DNA from: Bactericera cockerelli
Lineage: Eukaryota > Arthropoda > Insecta > Hemiptera > Triozidae
DNA length: 64,000 nucleotides
Reading direction: 5' to 3'
Assembly: GCA_024516035.1 (NCBI GenBank)
Contig: CM044961.1
Location: 1,238,020 to 1,302,019 of the forward strand
Both the position numbers and the translations under genes were made by a program. The notes beneath the pieces were generated by a model that made no database searches, was not told the origin of the DNA, and saw nothing but the letters and a program-made list of their open reading frames with translations. Below are positions 48,859-61,185 of the stretch, piece after piece (within the stretch, counting starts at the first letter, position 1; each line of letters begins with the position of its first letter).

Positions 48859-49409
48859 AGAAACTCTACTAACCTCGCCTGGTGGTAACCTTTCAATGAA
48901 GAGTATTATTATTATTAAAATCCCAACTTGGAATGGAACATTTTGTTTTGTTTAAAAGTTTTGGTCAAATCCATGTTTTTTCTAAGGTTTCGAGACCCTT
49001 GTCTTTTTTGATATGGTTTTTGGTCATTTATTTCTAAATAGTAGTGTGTGAGAATGTTTAGGGAAAGTCAAAAAGATCAAAAAACAAATTAACTATTTAA
49101 TCAAAAGTAAACAGGAAAATAAAGTAAAATGTTTTTTGAAAAATTCATTTTTCCCTTTTTTCCTTACTTCACATTGTGAGTAAATTTCCTACTAAAAGTT
49201 GACGACTTGACATTGTTAATAAATACCCTATCAACCTTCGTTTTTATTAATCGGATGAGAATACTCAGAATAGAACGATTGTGACATTCAACTTGATGCA
49301 TTTTGCATTTCAGCTGAAATATTTTTGAAGGCGTTGTATTGAATATGTATGTGTAAGTCTTTTTGACAGAAGTCACTCGAAGTTATTTAGTGTTTGTAGA
49401 TTGGTACTT

Positions 49410-49466
49410 GTCTGGCCGGGGGACTATAAACAGGGAGTAGACCAGCATTGGCTTGGTTGTGGGAGA
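49410..49466 (+). mobile_element. Repeat family F, left part
   Basis: GGGGGACTATAAACAGGGAG, TAGACCAGCATTGGCTTGG. A second copy starts right after 53015, so these flank the next element. Confidence 0.6.
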
Positions 49467-49489
49467 CTACCCCTTAAACAAAAAACAGT

Positions 49490-49800
49490 CTCGGAACCAT
49501 CTCCGAGATCTAGGAACGAGATTGTATCGTCCTGTCTCGGATCCCAAAAAATGATATCGGAGACACCTAGGAGACCATTCGGAGACTGCTGCGGGACAGT
49601 CTACGTCCGCACCGTAGCGTGGATTGCTGGTGCTCGAGATTGCTCCAAGATCGGTCTCGGGAACTGTCTCCGAGATCATTCTCGGGGACCGTCTCCGAGC
49701 CTTCTCGGAACCGTCTCCGAGAACATTCTCGGGGACTGTCTCCGATACTTCTCGGAACTGTCTCCGAAAGTTCTCGGAACTGTCTCTTCTAGACCACAGA
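49490..49800. repeat. CTCCGAGA/TTCTCGG degenerate repeat
   Basis: AACTGTCTCCGA-type units alternate with TTCTCGGGGAC and TTCTCGGAAC about ten times. A 162-codon frame across it is a by-product. Confidence 0.85.
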
Positions 49801-50984
49801 CCGTTTTAAATACCCTCGGAATTTTAGCTGTAAAACAACCTAAAAATAATACGACACATTTTTATAATAGAACATTTTTTTTATTGTGAAATATAAAATA
49901 AAATAATTAAGAACAAAACAAAAAAAAAAGAAGAATACACCTTAAAGAATGAAAAATCCCAATAAGAGACTAGGAACAATTGGAATAAAGAGATTGCCAT
50001 AGGCAATAACCAATAACCCCGCCCTTTAGTTAGGACATTGGATACGAATTCAATTTTTAATATTAATTTTTCGAGTTTAAGTCAGTTCTAACTCAGTTAG
50101 GGTCCATTTCTGACCCCTAGTTGATAGAGATAATCCATGCTTATTTGACCCAAGGAATCTAAGGTATCAATATATTTATGCAATCAATTTAGAAACATTA
50201 GAAAAAAAATTGACATGAAAATAAAAGTATGACATAAGTTTACATCTTAAAAGTATCTCTATCTTTAGTCACAGCAGACTACCCAGACGGCACAGAAAGT
50301 GTTTAAAAAGATTTTAAAAACACTTATTTTGACAAGATTCAAACATTTTATAAAGCTTATTTTGACAAGGCTTAACATTTTAGAAACACTTTTATAAGCT
50401 TACTATTTCCTCCCCCTGAGCATTTTATTAAGCTTATTTTTACAAGGTTTTGGAAATTGAATACCTACTTAATAATTAAGGGGCTCCATATTGAATTTCA
50501 TACCGCCGCCATTGCCCGGAAAAATTTGAAAATTGTGATTTCACAGGAAATTTTTAAAATTAATTTGGATTTGATGAAAAATATACTATTTCAAGGCAAT
50601 TTGGTTCTACAATGATGAAAAGCTGTTGATGAAATGCTAACATTAATAAATAAGAAGACAATTTGTATTTTTCAGTTTTATATTTTTCCATTTTCATGGT
50701 AAAAGAATTAAAAGCAAAAATATGTAACAAACAAAAACATGAAACAAACAGAATATAATACATAGAATCAGCAGATAAATTAAGCCAAGTGGACTTAATT
50801 AATCTAAATCTATTATACATATAGGTAAATTAGAGAGAGATATGCTGAAATGCCATCTTCCTGCCCAGCAGCAGGCTGCCCGAAGACAAAGAATACCAGA
50901 ACGGAAGTTGAGATTATTAAAGATGAAATTAGGAAATAGAACCCAGAGAGAATTTTGACTATAATATGGCATTCATAAAAAAGA

Positions 50985-51200
50985 ACAGTCTTCCAGATTT
51001 TTTTTTTGTTTGATTAAAGTGGGTTTAACCTCAATTGCATAGTCATATCATGACCGAGGTTTTACCCTCATTTGCAGGAAACTCACAAACCTGTTACCCA
51101 CATTAAGCTCACCGAGCCTGGGTTGGCCCTTTTATTCTGAATTTACTGGGAATAGTACCAGGTAGCCACATTAACCTCACCCAGCCTGATAAAGGCTGTG
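50985..51200 (-). mobile_element. SINE family D fragments
   Basis: GACCGAGGTTTTACCCTC, CCACATTAAGCTCACCGAG and CACATTAACCTCACCCAGCC. Confidence 0.55.
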
Positions 51201-51419
51201 TATACACATGTCAGCCTCATATTTTCTAAAGAAGGAGAATTATCTATTTCACAACAACAAAAATTAACCAAAATCTTTAGATTACGAGGAGTAGTCAAAT
51301 CCTGAATAATGAACACATTATAGTAAAAAATGTACTTATTACAAGTAAAAAAACTGTCTAAATTTGCAACACTTAATACTTCTTCTAAACTTACAATATT
51401 TTTTTTATGTTATAGCTGG

Positions 51420-51870
51420 TTCATGAAAAACCCCTGTCCTGATTTGAGATAGTGAGGATGGGAATTTCATTCTGAATTTAATGGGAACAGTACCAGATAC
51501 CCACATTCACCTCACTCAGCCTGAGTAGGGCTAGATATACCAGCCTCACATTTTTGGAGAACAGATTTATTTATTTAAAATAAAAATGGGGGTTGTATAC
51601 TGAATTTACTGGGAATAGTCCCAGCTACCCACATTAACCTCACTTAGCCTGATAAGGGCTAGAAATGCCTCATTTTTAAAGGGAACAGAATTGCTGTTTG
51701 AAAGAAAAAAAAACTGTGAATTGAACACAGGATCTATTGATTATGGAACAGTATAGTCAAATCTTCAATAATGTGAACCAATTAAAAAGCCTTTAGCTAG
51801 TCAGTTCTCTGTTCATAGTTGTCTAGCAAAACACTGGTCTTTTCCCTGTTTAAAATCCCCCAGTCAGACA
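51420..51870 (-). mobile_element. SINE family D fragments, then a family E fragment
   Basis: CCTGATTTGAGATAG, CACATTCACCTCACTCAGCC and CACATTAACCTCACTTAGCC; from 51790 CAGTTCTCTGTTCATAG and CACTGGTCTTTTCCCTG (family E). Confidence 0.55.
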
Positions 51871-53019
51871 CCTGTCAAGAGTGTGATTCTGATTAAGTGG
51901 AATATCTGGAACAGGTTAATCTCCAGCATTTCCACATACATATCCTTGGTTTGACTATAAAACAATGTAAAATGTAAGATATTGTTTAGATATTGCTTAC
52001 CCCACTAATTGGAGTGTAAAACTCACTTATGATTAATGCATGGAAATTGGTACACTTTAGAACAGTAAACTTTTTAAAGTAGAGAAAAATTTCTTTTTAG
52101 TTACACCCTAAAACTATGATGTAGGAACTTTAGAAGAGTCAACTTGTTGGACTATTATCAGAAATTGTTAGATATAATTATATTGTTAAATCATCAATTT
52201 GTAGTCACTTTCACTTATCCCATGTCAGGTTCAATATAATTGAGGAGGGAGGCAGCTTGAATAGGTTTCTTCAGGTTGAAGCTATGTTGGATTGGATGCA
52301 CAATACATGTAAACAGGTGGAAAATATCATGTGGATTTCCTCCATAGATCATAATTATTTTAAATGCTAGGTCCAGTTTAAAAAGATATTATGTTTGCAG
52401 ACATATTGACCATTACTTAAATTACTTAAAACAAGTTTTATTAAATCACTTATTTGGATGAGCAGAAGTCACTGATGCGAAATTACTTATGAAGTTACTT
52501 TATCTTAGGAATGAGATTACACATAATATTGACGGTAGTTTCTCAAAATACTGTATAAAATATCTTTACCTTTTATGTATTTGAGTTTTACTAATTACTA
52601 ATTATCTCAGGAAAACTAATTAATTTATTCAAATTGCAGAATTCACTCGATTTAGAAAATGTTTTGCAAATTTTACTTTCAATTTCCGGTGTTGCCACAG
52701 TGTACCGGATCTCGTTCGGAGAACGTTGCGAGAACATGTACTCGGGACGAGTTAGCTTGGATCTTGTCCCGAATTAGCTCGGGCATAGATCCGGGATAGG
52801 TTCCGAGTAAGTTGGTTAAACATTCTCTGGGAGAGTTTCAATCCATTCCCGCAGTACTCCCAGAGAAAGATGTTTCCGAGCACGCTGTTTTTACTCTCTC
52901 GTAGTACTACCAGAGAAACGTGTTTCCGAGCACTCTGTTTTTGACACTATCGTATCAATCTCCGAGAATACTATATCGGAGTTAGTAGATCAGAGACACC
53001 TTTTTGTTTAAGGGGTATA

Positions 53020-53215
53020 AACAGGGAGTAGACCAGCATTGGCTTGGTTCTGGGGACCATAAACAGGGAGTAGAACCAGCATTGTCTTGGTTCTGGGGGC
53101 CCTTGTCAATTATTAGCCTCCTTGTAAAGACAGTGGTAAAAGTGCTGAGTCATTCCTCCACTGTCTGGCAACCATCGTTCACGATGACGCCACCCTATGA
53201 TGAAGATGAGATTAG
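53020..53215 (+). mobile_element. Repeat family F copy
   Basis: AACAGGGAGTAGACCAGC (partly doubled), GCCCTTGTCAATTATTAGCC, GTGCTGAGTCATTCCTCC, TTCACGATGACGCCACCC and a GATGA tail. Also at 61015-61185 and 63669-63780 (-). Confidence 0.72.
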
Positions 53216-53283
53216 TACCAACTAAAAACTTGATTAAATGTGGGAAATAATAATTTATGACTTACATAAATTACCTAAATCTA

Positions 53284-53718
53284 CTAAAATATAGGGTGAC
53301 ATCTGTTATATGGATAAATATTGGTGGGAATCGGTGTGGCATCTATGAGCAAGATTTTCAAAGTATCTCTTAATTGTGTCTGGTTTAACTCCTTCCATGC
53401 TGATGGAAGATGGTTGTACAGGAGGACACCAACGTTTAGAAAACACATACGCAGAGATTTTGGATTTGCTTGTATAAAATAGTTTTTATTTCTGGTGTTA
53501 TGGTTGTGTTGGTTTGAGTGTTTTTCAAGCGAGGAGGATAGTTTATGGATTGATAGACAGAGGTCGAGTATATTATGCTGTTCGTATAATGTCAGGATGT
53601 TGTGTTTTTTAAAGAAAGGTCTACTTGATGTGGTTCTGAATAAAACAAATACAGCTCGAATAGCCTTTTTTTGGAGCAGAAAAATATCCTTGTTCCCTAC
53701 TTCAAACCCCCAAAACAA
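53284..53718 (-). pseudogene. LINE C-terminal fragment
   Basis: 144 codons on the minus strand: LLQKKAIRAVF, FFKKHNILTLYEQHNILDL, HNHNTRNK and LYNHLPSAWKEL are the conserved region after the RT domain of CR1/Jockey-type LINEs. 5'-truncated. The frame is open for its whole length, so it is moderately young. Confidence 0.8.
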
Positions 53719-53877
53719 TAAATTAGGCGTAACTCATTATATTGTGAAATTTACAATGAGGAAATTTCATCCAATCACAGCTCATTTTTATCAACTGTTA
53801 AGTGATAGTGTCTCGAACAAATCCTAAATTGGCTCACTACCAGATGCTGTCCAGATGAAAGATTTTTTTTTTTTAAG

Positions 53878-53930
53878 ATGAGTGTTTCACAGCCTTTTTT
53901 ATTTCGTAGCCGTGAAACAGGAGCTTATAA
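53878..53930 (-). mobile_element. SINE family B tail fragment
   Basis: AGTGTTTCACAGCC and TTCGTAGCCGTGAAACAGGA. Confidence 0.6.
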
Positions 53931-53959
53931 ATGTTATCATCTGGTTGATTTAAAATAAC

Positions 53960-55080
53960 ATAATATTAATTAAATTAAAAAAAAAACATCTAAAAAGATC
54001 CTGTGTCATAATTCAGCCCTAGCTAGTCTGGAATACCGCAGTGGTCTCTGATGTCCCTTGCCGATAAGGCAGCCGCTATCTTTTCTTTCATTAAAATTTC
54101 ACCTTGGGGATTTTATCAATGAAGCGCCGCGCCATTCTTCTCTGCGGTCCCGCTAGAATATTGCGTTCTCGATAATTTTATTCCGTTCAATTCGGCTCCT
54201 CCTCGTTCCAATCTCTCCAACTCCTCTGATCCCAAAATAAACACAAAGGAGAGAGAGAAAAAAAAGACAAAATTAGTAACATATTGTTGCTGAAACAGAG
54301 GATTCCCGAGGAGGTGCTCTCCCATTTGCGACGAAATCAGTGAAAATAGAAAAGAAAACAGAACTATAAAAGAAATGAAACCGGAAAAAATTCAATACTC
54401 AGGGAAAATATTATCTAAGTAAACAACTGACGTTGCTATGGCAACATTATACATAATCCCGGTCTAAAATACAGTGTTGCCAAAAAGCACAATAGCATAG
54501 TCTTAAGCATATGCTTCGGTAAGATTTGTCTTCAATGACATCGAATTTGTTCATAAATACCAATTAGTTAAGGACGTGCTTACACGTAAGCATGCTCTTT
54601 CCCTAGATTGTGCTGAGCAAGGTCTCACGAATTTATTCATAAACTTTTTATAAGAAATTAATTAATTTTTTGTAAAAATTATTACAAAAAAGAGTTATTA
54701 AAAGTAAAAGACCATTGAGTTCATCTGCTTGACACAATTTTCAATCACTGGTTCTGGTGCCCTAGATTAGGCTGTGAAATTTCCACCGTTTTTAATTAAA
54801 GTTGTATCACAAACTATGACATCTCGCTGTGTTGTGCAATCTTATTGACCTCATATTTGTTTATAATGTTAATTGTGTTTGAAGTATTAAATAATGATAA
54901 ATATTTTATAAAAAATATATTTATACACATCAAATGTATTTCTAATAGAAAATATTAAATTATAAAAAGAGAGAAGAGAAAACAAAATTTTTGTAATCTA
55001 TCAGTGCCAAATTCAGTATTATTATTAAACCTAATGTAAAAACGCTTGCATACGAGTCTGCAACCATTGGGACATTTTCA
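53960..55080. other. No gene recognised
   Basis: A locally GC-richer patch at 54110-54330 has no splice or family support. Confidence 0.35.
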
Positions 55081-55094
55081 TTTTTATAATTTAA

Positions 55095-55285
55095 TATTTC
55101 GTTACATAATTTCGTTACATAATTTCGTCACATAATTTCGTTACATAATTTCGTCACATAATTTCGTTACATAATTTTGGTTATGTGCCAGAGCAAAGAC
55201 ATGAAAATGTCAATTTAATATTTCGTTACATAATTTCGTTACATAATTTTGGTTATGTGCCAGAGCAAAGACATGAAAATGTCAA
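55095..55285. repeat. Minisatellite (ATTTCGTTACATA)n and partial duplication
   Basis: About 6 units of ATTTCGT(T/C)ACATA at 55095-55175, then GGTTATGTGCCAGAGCAAAG with GACATGAAAATGTCAA, and both parts repeat once (55213-55285). Confidence 0.9.
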
Positions 55286-55435
55286 CAGAGAAGTTGTGTT
55301 AAGCTAAATCGTTATTCGAGTTTACCTAGTACAGTCAAACATAAGAATACGTTACAGCACAAAGTGCCAATTTCACGTCTGTGTTTTGAAACCAATTTTG
55401 AAAGACCGCCGCGCGCCGTTTTAGAAAATGATATA

Positions 55436-55831
55436 CAGAGTGAACGAAAAGTCCCAGAACGCATTTTTCTCTTTTTAACGACTCAAGATAGAGACTTGAA
55501 TTTTTTGATGAAGTTCTAAAGCAAAATTGTCCATATTTTGGCGGAATTGAAATAGCTACAGGGTGTCCCAAAAGTAGTGAAACAGGTATCAACTTTTGAT
55601 TTTTAAATAGAACCCCCTAGTTTTATTTGATATTCGAAATTTAATTTAAATTCTACACATAATCGACTCCTCAATCGATACTTTGATGAACCCCACTGAA
55701 TCATGAAATTTTCTTCATGAAAAAAGTATTAAAACCCAGAGTGTGATACATTAAATCATACATAAATTCAAGTCTCTATCTTGAGCCGTTAAAAAGATAA
55801 AAATCCGTTCCGTGACTTTTCGTTCACTGTG
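55436..55831. mobile_element. TA-flanked MITE (396 bp)
   Basis: Ends CAGAGTGAACGAAAAGTCCC and its partner GACTTTTCGTTCACTGTG; inverted arms of ~70 bp include AACGACTCAAGATAGAGACT and its complement. TA on both sides; Tc1/mariner-type likely. The interior starts ACAGGGTGTCCCAAAAGTAG, itself like a MITE end. Confidence 0.78.
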
Positions 55832-56094
55832 TATGTAGTAGGTACCTATTATTGTGTTTTGAAATTTCAAGGTCAAGTTATTTTCTAGAACCAGATCAGA
55901 GACAACTTGTTCAAAGCTCAGAAGGTTTTATCTCCCCTGTTCCTATGGTCCCAGAAGAGCTATTTTTCTGTACGCAAAGTCAAAAGATAGCGTCGGGGTG
56001 TATTTTTTTTCTTTTCATATTCGTCCCAAACGCTCGAGCACCCACTTTTCCATCCAGATTCTATGACGTCAGCCTTGTGTAAATTTTATAATGA

Positions 56095-56470
56095 AAATTC
56101 TCCCCCTCCCCTCTCTATTTTTCCTTTCCCAACTCTCTCAGTTCCCCTATAATACTTTTCCCTACCATCTTCCCACTCTCACACGTTACCTTATTTCCCT
56201 TCTCAAAATTTCCCACTATTTCCTCTCTCTCTCTCAAGTTTCCCCTCTGCCCCTCTCACAAGTGGCCTATCCTCTTCATCTATCCCCCCCCCCCCTTTAC
56301 CCCTCTTCACAAGTTTTTTTCCTTTCTCTTCTCTAAACTTTTCCTCTTTCCTCCCACTAGTTATCTTTTTCCCCCTCTCCCAAGTGCCTTCCTTTCCCCT
56401 TCTCTCCTTTCCTCCGCTCTTTCAATTTCCCCTCCAACCACTGTCCCTCCCCTCTCTTCCTTTTCTTCTA
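56095..56470. repeat. CT/C-rich low-complexity block
   Basis: Pyrimidine-rich with TCTCAAG and TTCCC words; frames are artefacts. Confidence 0.8.
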
Positions 56471-56499
56471 GAAAAGCTCAAGCTGTTCCCTCTTCATTC

Positions 56500-56714
56500 T
56501 GAGTTATTCCTTCGAACAGTGCACATCGACTTTGCGGCCGCTTCCTTTTTCGTTTTAGTTTTCAAGCTTTCAGAAAAGTTCTTTTTAAGCTGATAAATTT
56601 GCCAATTTAAGTAATTATTGGTTCGATTTGCTGTATTGGTAGATAATTTTTCCGCTCTTGTTATTTTAAAGCGCGTCTTGAGTTGAGTGACTACTGCACA
56701 GATAAACTTCAAAG
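56500..56714 (+). other. Possible 5' non-coding exon of a downstream gene (weak)
   Basis: A locally less biased stretch with CpG-containing words (GCGGCCGC, AAAGCGCGTC) ends in a strong donor, CAAAG|GTAAGT (GT at 56715). No coding frame and no promoter motif I would trust. Confidence 0.2.
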
Positions 56715-57199
56715 GTAAGTATTTCCTGAGTTCATTATTAACTGTTGCTTCGATTTACAATAAAATATGTTACGTCTGTTTTCGTAGTAGCTATTTAATT
56801 TTCCAGAGCAGGGGTCATATAAATTTTATTATAATTTTTTTTACAAACATGAAAGTCTACCCCAACTGGAACAAACAGACCAACATTAAATTTATGTTTC
56901 TAAAAATATGTAGCCTTAGTGAAATAGTCATTTAGTCATAAATGAAATTTTTCGATCAAGTAATAAGCAAATAATATAACATGGAAATTATAATTTATTA
57001 AAAATGATTACATTAGTTTCCATCTTCAAAGCCAACTCTGTCTAAATTTGAGACACACCACATCCATCTTCAACTTAATACCTCCTCATCTTGTACCTTG
57101 ACCCTATCAATCTGAGAGAGAAACAGCACGAATCAAAGTAACTTGTACAAAGAATCAGTTAACTTCATTAGGGACTTTGCAGTAAATAGTGGAAATTGG

Positions 57200-57560
57200 A
57201 GTGTCAGGACTAACCAACCTCAACCATGAGGAACAAGTGGTCTGGCTGGGGGACGTTAAACAGAGAGAAGACCAGTGTCTCGCTAGAGGACTATAAACAG
57301 AGAACAAACTATAGCCAACCCTTACAAGCCAGGCTAGCTTGCAGTTTCCCAAGGGTCTAATGGCTTATAAAGAAAAGTCCATGTCCTCATGATGGTTGAT
57401 CGCACATAGAAATATGTGGTTCAGGACGAGCCAACTTTGAAATAAAGTTGGCTGGAGACCATCACTCACCCCTCCAGCTGTAGCCAAGCTGGCTAGAACA
57501 ACATGAGGAACAGGTTGACCAATGCCGAGAGAATAAAAATTAGCTTCCCGCTATAGGCAA
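57200..57560 (+). mobile_element. Repeat family E copy
   Basis: GGGGGACGTTAAACAGAGAG, AGCCAGGCTAGCTTGCAG, GTTGATCGCACATA, GTTGGCTGGAGACCATC and AGGTTGACCAATGCCGA. Confidence 0.65.
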
Positions 57561-57634
57561 AAGAGAACTGAAAACAACATCATTAATTTTTAGTTGTTGC
57601 ATTTTCTTAATGATTAAAAAAAAAAAAAAAAAAT

Positions 57635-57845
57635 GGGTTTAACGTGGCTTTCGTCGTGTATGATCATATCACGACGGTGGTGTTACCCTCCATTCACAGG
57701 GCACTCACAAACCTGCTACCGACATTAACCTCACCCAGCCTGGGTTGGGTCAGAATGCCAGCATCACGAAGTCTTCACCTCCCTGGACGTTGTTTTGCTA
57801 CCCAATAAAAATGTGATATAATAACACACATAAACACATCAATTA
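57635..57845 (-). mobile_element. SINE family D piece followed by a family G piece
   Basis: CATTAACCTCACCCAGCCTG (D) and then TTGCTACCCAATAAAAATG with GTGATATAATAACACA (G). Confidence 0.55.
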
Positions 57846-58039
57846 TCTATTAAAATTTATAATATAAATGCAGAATTGCTATGGACAATCTGTTAAAACC
57901 TATCTGTTAAAATATACGAGTAGTATTACCAACAATTTATTATACTAAGGACCTCAGTAGCTTCAACAATAAAGCGGTGGACTTGTAACCTGGGGGAAGA
58001 ATACATAGCTTCAATTATTTCACAGAAGAAATGATTTTT

Positions 58040-58625
58040 CTTTAATAGTGTTTCTCAGCCTTTTTTATTTCGTAGCCATGAAACAGAAGTTACTGTAGAC
58101 GCTTGTGGTCTGTGTTGTAGCCTGCCTATCTCGTAGTATGCATCCCCTCTGATGGGCGAGAAGTGACACAATACTTCCCATTTAGGTGCTGGGTCAACAC
58201 GAGTGCACCGGAGGGATAGATGCTTGTGGTCTGTGTTGTAGCTTGCCCCTTCCGTAGTTTGTCTCCCCTGTGATGGACGAGAAGAGACACAATACTTTCC
58301 ATTTAAGTGCTGGGTCAACACGAGCGCACCGGAAAGTATCCCTTACAAACAACTGTAACCAAATTTTGAATAAATTTTTTGTCGGTGCGGGGGTTCGAAT
58401 CCGGGACCCTGCCCATCCCGTAGTTTTTCTCCCCTATGATGGACGAGAAGAGACACAATACTACCTACCCATTTATGTGCTGGGTCAACACGAGCGCACC
58501 GGAAGGTATCTCTTACAAACAACTATAACTAAGTTTGAATACATTTTTTTGTCGGCGCGGGGGTTCGAACCCGGGACCTTCCGCATGGAAAACGAGTTTA
58601 ACCACTGAGCTATTCGTGCTCTCAG
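58040..58625 (-). mobile_element. SINE family B, three bodies in tandem
   Basis: On the minus strand there is one tRNA-like head (58560-58620, GGTTCGAACCC B-box complement), then three successive bodies, each with GTGCGCTCGTGTTGACCC-like, ATTGTGTC and CCATCA words (58440-58550, 58255-58400, 58060-58215). The second junction keeps part of a head (GGGTTCGAATCC at 58390). Confidence 0.78.
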
Positions 58626-58956
58626 TGAAGACCTTATCTTGAAAACATTTTCAAAAAGAAAAAAAAAATTGAAGCTATGTACCTAGGTATTCTAAACCCC
58701 TCTCATATCATTATTTTAAATTAAAACCGATTTCCAAAATTTTTAACCCAGATTATTTTTCGACACACGCATTCAATTGTTCTTCTGCCCCTACTAATAG
58801 CTTGTTAACCATTTTAGCTCAACCTATTTCAATAATAGACAGCATGAAAACATAACCCGCTTGAAATGATAAAAATTAATCGCAATATTTCCACTTCATT
58901 GCACGCAAATTGCATCCAGTCAGCTAAATACACGAGGGACCCAATGTTAATTTAAC

Positions 58957-59400
58957 GTTAAAAAAAGGGCCAAGTTCCAGAACTCCTATCCAAAAAAGTT
59001 TCGCCAATGAATGCAGTGATATCTTGTTTGCGGCCAAGTTATCTTGGTACTAAACTATTTCTTTTATTTAAACCCCTTTTTCTGAGTTCCTCATTTTGTA
59101 TGTTTTTAACTGAAAACTATCCTCTAACTTGACCAGTTTTATGCCATCGGTTGTATGGAATATTTCTACTATACGTATAGGTACAGATTAACAATATAAC
59201 CATCACAAGGAGCAAAACTGGCCAAGTTAGAGAATAGTTTGCAGTTAAAAACATACAAAATGAGGAACTCAGAAAACGGGTTTTAATAAAATAAATAATT
59301 TAGTAACAAGATAACTTGGCCGCAAACAAGATATCACTGCATTCATTGGCGAAACTTTTTTGGATAGGAGTTCTGGAACTTGGCCCTTTTTTTAACGGTA
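58957..59400. mobile_element. Foldback element (~440 bp)
   Basis: GGGCCAAGTTCCAGAACTCC, GCCAATGAATGCAGTGATAT, CCAAGTTATCTTG and TGAGTTCCTCATTTTGTATG on the left arm have inverted partners at 59213-59397. Confidence 0.85.
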
Positions 59401-59494
59401 GTTTTTTGTGGGATATCATTACTTTTTGTAAATGTTTCGTTTCACAGCACGTTTCATTATTTTTTATTAAGAATTTCAGTATTCTTCACTTTAA

Positions 59495-60185
59495 TATGCT
59501 CCCTAAAACGACACCGTTTAACAGCAGAAATAGTGCGGAAGTTCCGGTTTTCAGATTTTTCCCTGTATTTTTACAATAAACCCTAGCACCATACACAATT
59601 TCAGCTTTGTAGGTAGTAGGGAAGTACCTCATAATTTATATACATAATCGAGTATATTTCCTCCCTAAAATAACACCGTTTAGCAGCACGATAAGTGCGA
59701 TAGTTTCGGTTTTCAGATTTTTTCCATGTACTTTTATAATAAACCCTATCATCATACAAAATTTCAGCTTTCTAGGTAGTAGGGAAAAGCCTCATAATTA
59801 AGATCCATAATCGATTATATATTTTCTCCCTAAAACGACACCATTTTACACCATTAAAAGTGCGAAAGTTCCGATTTTCAGATTTTTCCCAGTACTTTTA
59901 CAATGAACCCTACCAGTATGCAAAATTTCAGCTTTTTAGGTAGTAGGAAAGTGCCTCATAATTTATATACATAATATGGGTATCTCCCGTCAACTAAAAT
60001 GGGTATCTCCCGTCAACTCATAAATAATAATAATAATAGTATACTTCCTCCCTAAAACGACACCGTTTAACAGTTTTCAGAACTTTTTCAGATTTTTCCC
60101 TGTACTTTTACAATAAACCCTACCATCATGCAAAATTTCAGCCTTCTAGGTAGTCGGGAAGTGCCTCATAATTTTGATGATCTGT
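59495..60185 (+). repeat. ~180-bp tandem repeat, 4 copies
   Basis: CCCTAAAACGACACCGTTTA, GTTTTCAGATTTTTCCC, TTTTACAATAAACCCTA, AAATTTCAGCTTTCTAGG and AGTAGGGAAGTGCCTCATAA recur near 59500, 59665, 59830 and 60050. Confidence 0.9.
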
Positions 60186-60489
60186 CAGTCAGTCAGTCAG
60201 TATCAAAATCGCAAATTTCAAAATTACATTCCTCTGAAAGTTTTTTGCATAGAGTCTTTAAATTTTCAATGTCATTTTAATGATAATAGGACAATTTCTG
60301 TTCCAAATTTCATATCTCTATGATCAATTGAACCGAAGATATGAGGGTGTGAAAAACCGGGTGAATCGGTTCGTGTAAAGATACACTGCCGTGCTTGCTG
60401 GAACTTGGCCTGGCGCACTGCCGTGCGCTCAGATAATAGGGTAGGGAAAGCTGGCTATAATTTAATAATACCCTACGGACTTAATGTTA

Positions 60490-61010
60490 ATTTAACGATG
60501 ATAAAGAATATGGTATCTACAAAAAATAAATCGCTTCTTCAGTCAACATAATATAATATATCGTATGTGAAAGCCATCTGATATTAAATAAATATGTAGT
60601 TTTTCTGAGATTTTTACTTACTTTTCAAACAGTTTTTTACCGATAGAAATATGGTAGAGAGAAATTTTTGACTCTATAATTTTGATGATCATATACCTTG
60701 TGAGAAACAGAGTAACTTTGATTACCCTAATTATTGACAGAAGAAGAAAATTAAGTTACATAATTATAATATATGCCAGATCCAGATTTAATATTTATTT
60801 TCAGTATTTAGTATTTTTCTTTTCATTTTACAGAATTATAATATCTGTGAGATTACATTTTTAATAATTGTAAATTACTAGGGAAAATCATCTTTATACA
60901 ATAAAAAAAAGCTTGAAAATGAATAGAAAATGTTTGAATTTGAATTTTATTTAAATTTCATTTTCTTGATTGCTTGATGATTTGACTATTTTATTATTAT
61001 TCAATCTTTG
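60490..61010. other. No recognised feature
   Basis: AT-rich DNA. Confidence 0.4.
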
Positions 61011-61014
61011 AGTC

Positions 61015-61185
61015 TGGCTGGGGGACTATAAACAGGGAGTAGACCAGCATTGGCTTAGTTCTGGGGGCCCTTGTCAATTATTATCCTCCTTGTAAAGACA
61101 GTGGTTGAAGTGCTGAGTCATTCCTCCACTGTCTGGCTACCATCGTTCACGATGACACCACCCTATGATGATGATGATGATTAAT
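61015..61185 (+). mobile_element. Repeat family F, full copy with (ATG)n tail
   Basis: GGCTGGGGGACTATAAACAG, TTGTAAAGACAGTGG, GAGTCATTCCTCCACTGTC, TTCACGATGACACCACCC, then (TGA)n. Confidence 0.75.

Larger units (their letters stand above)
49470..53015. mobile_element. Putative DNA transposon (3546 bp), TA-flanked, with CTCGG-rich ends
   Basis: Ends CCCCTTAAACAAAAAACAG and TTTTTGTTTAAGGGG with TA outside. The first ~330 bp is built from CTCCGAGA, TTCTCGGGGAC and TTCTCGGAAC units; the last ~290 bp has related CCGAG/GGGA units (GTTTCCGAGCAC twice). No transposase frame; the interior has family D SINE pieces. Superfamily unknown. Confidence 0.55.

Noticed and set aside
49401..49889. 162-codon frame over CTCGG repeats
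   Set aside because: By-product of stop-free degenerate repeats.
56500..56714. Start of a second gene
   Set aside because: Only a good donor site supports it; kept as a very weak feature, not claimed as a gene.
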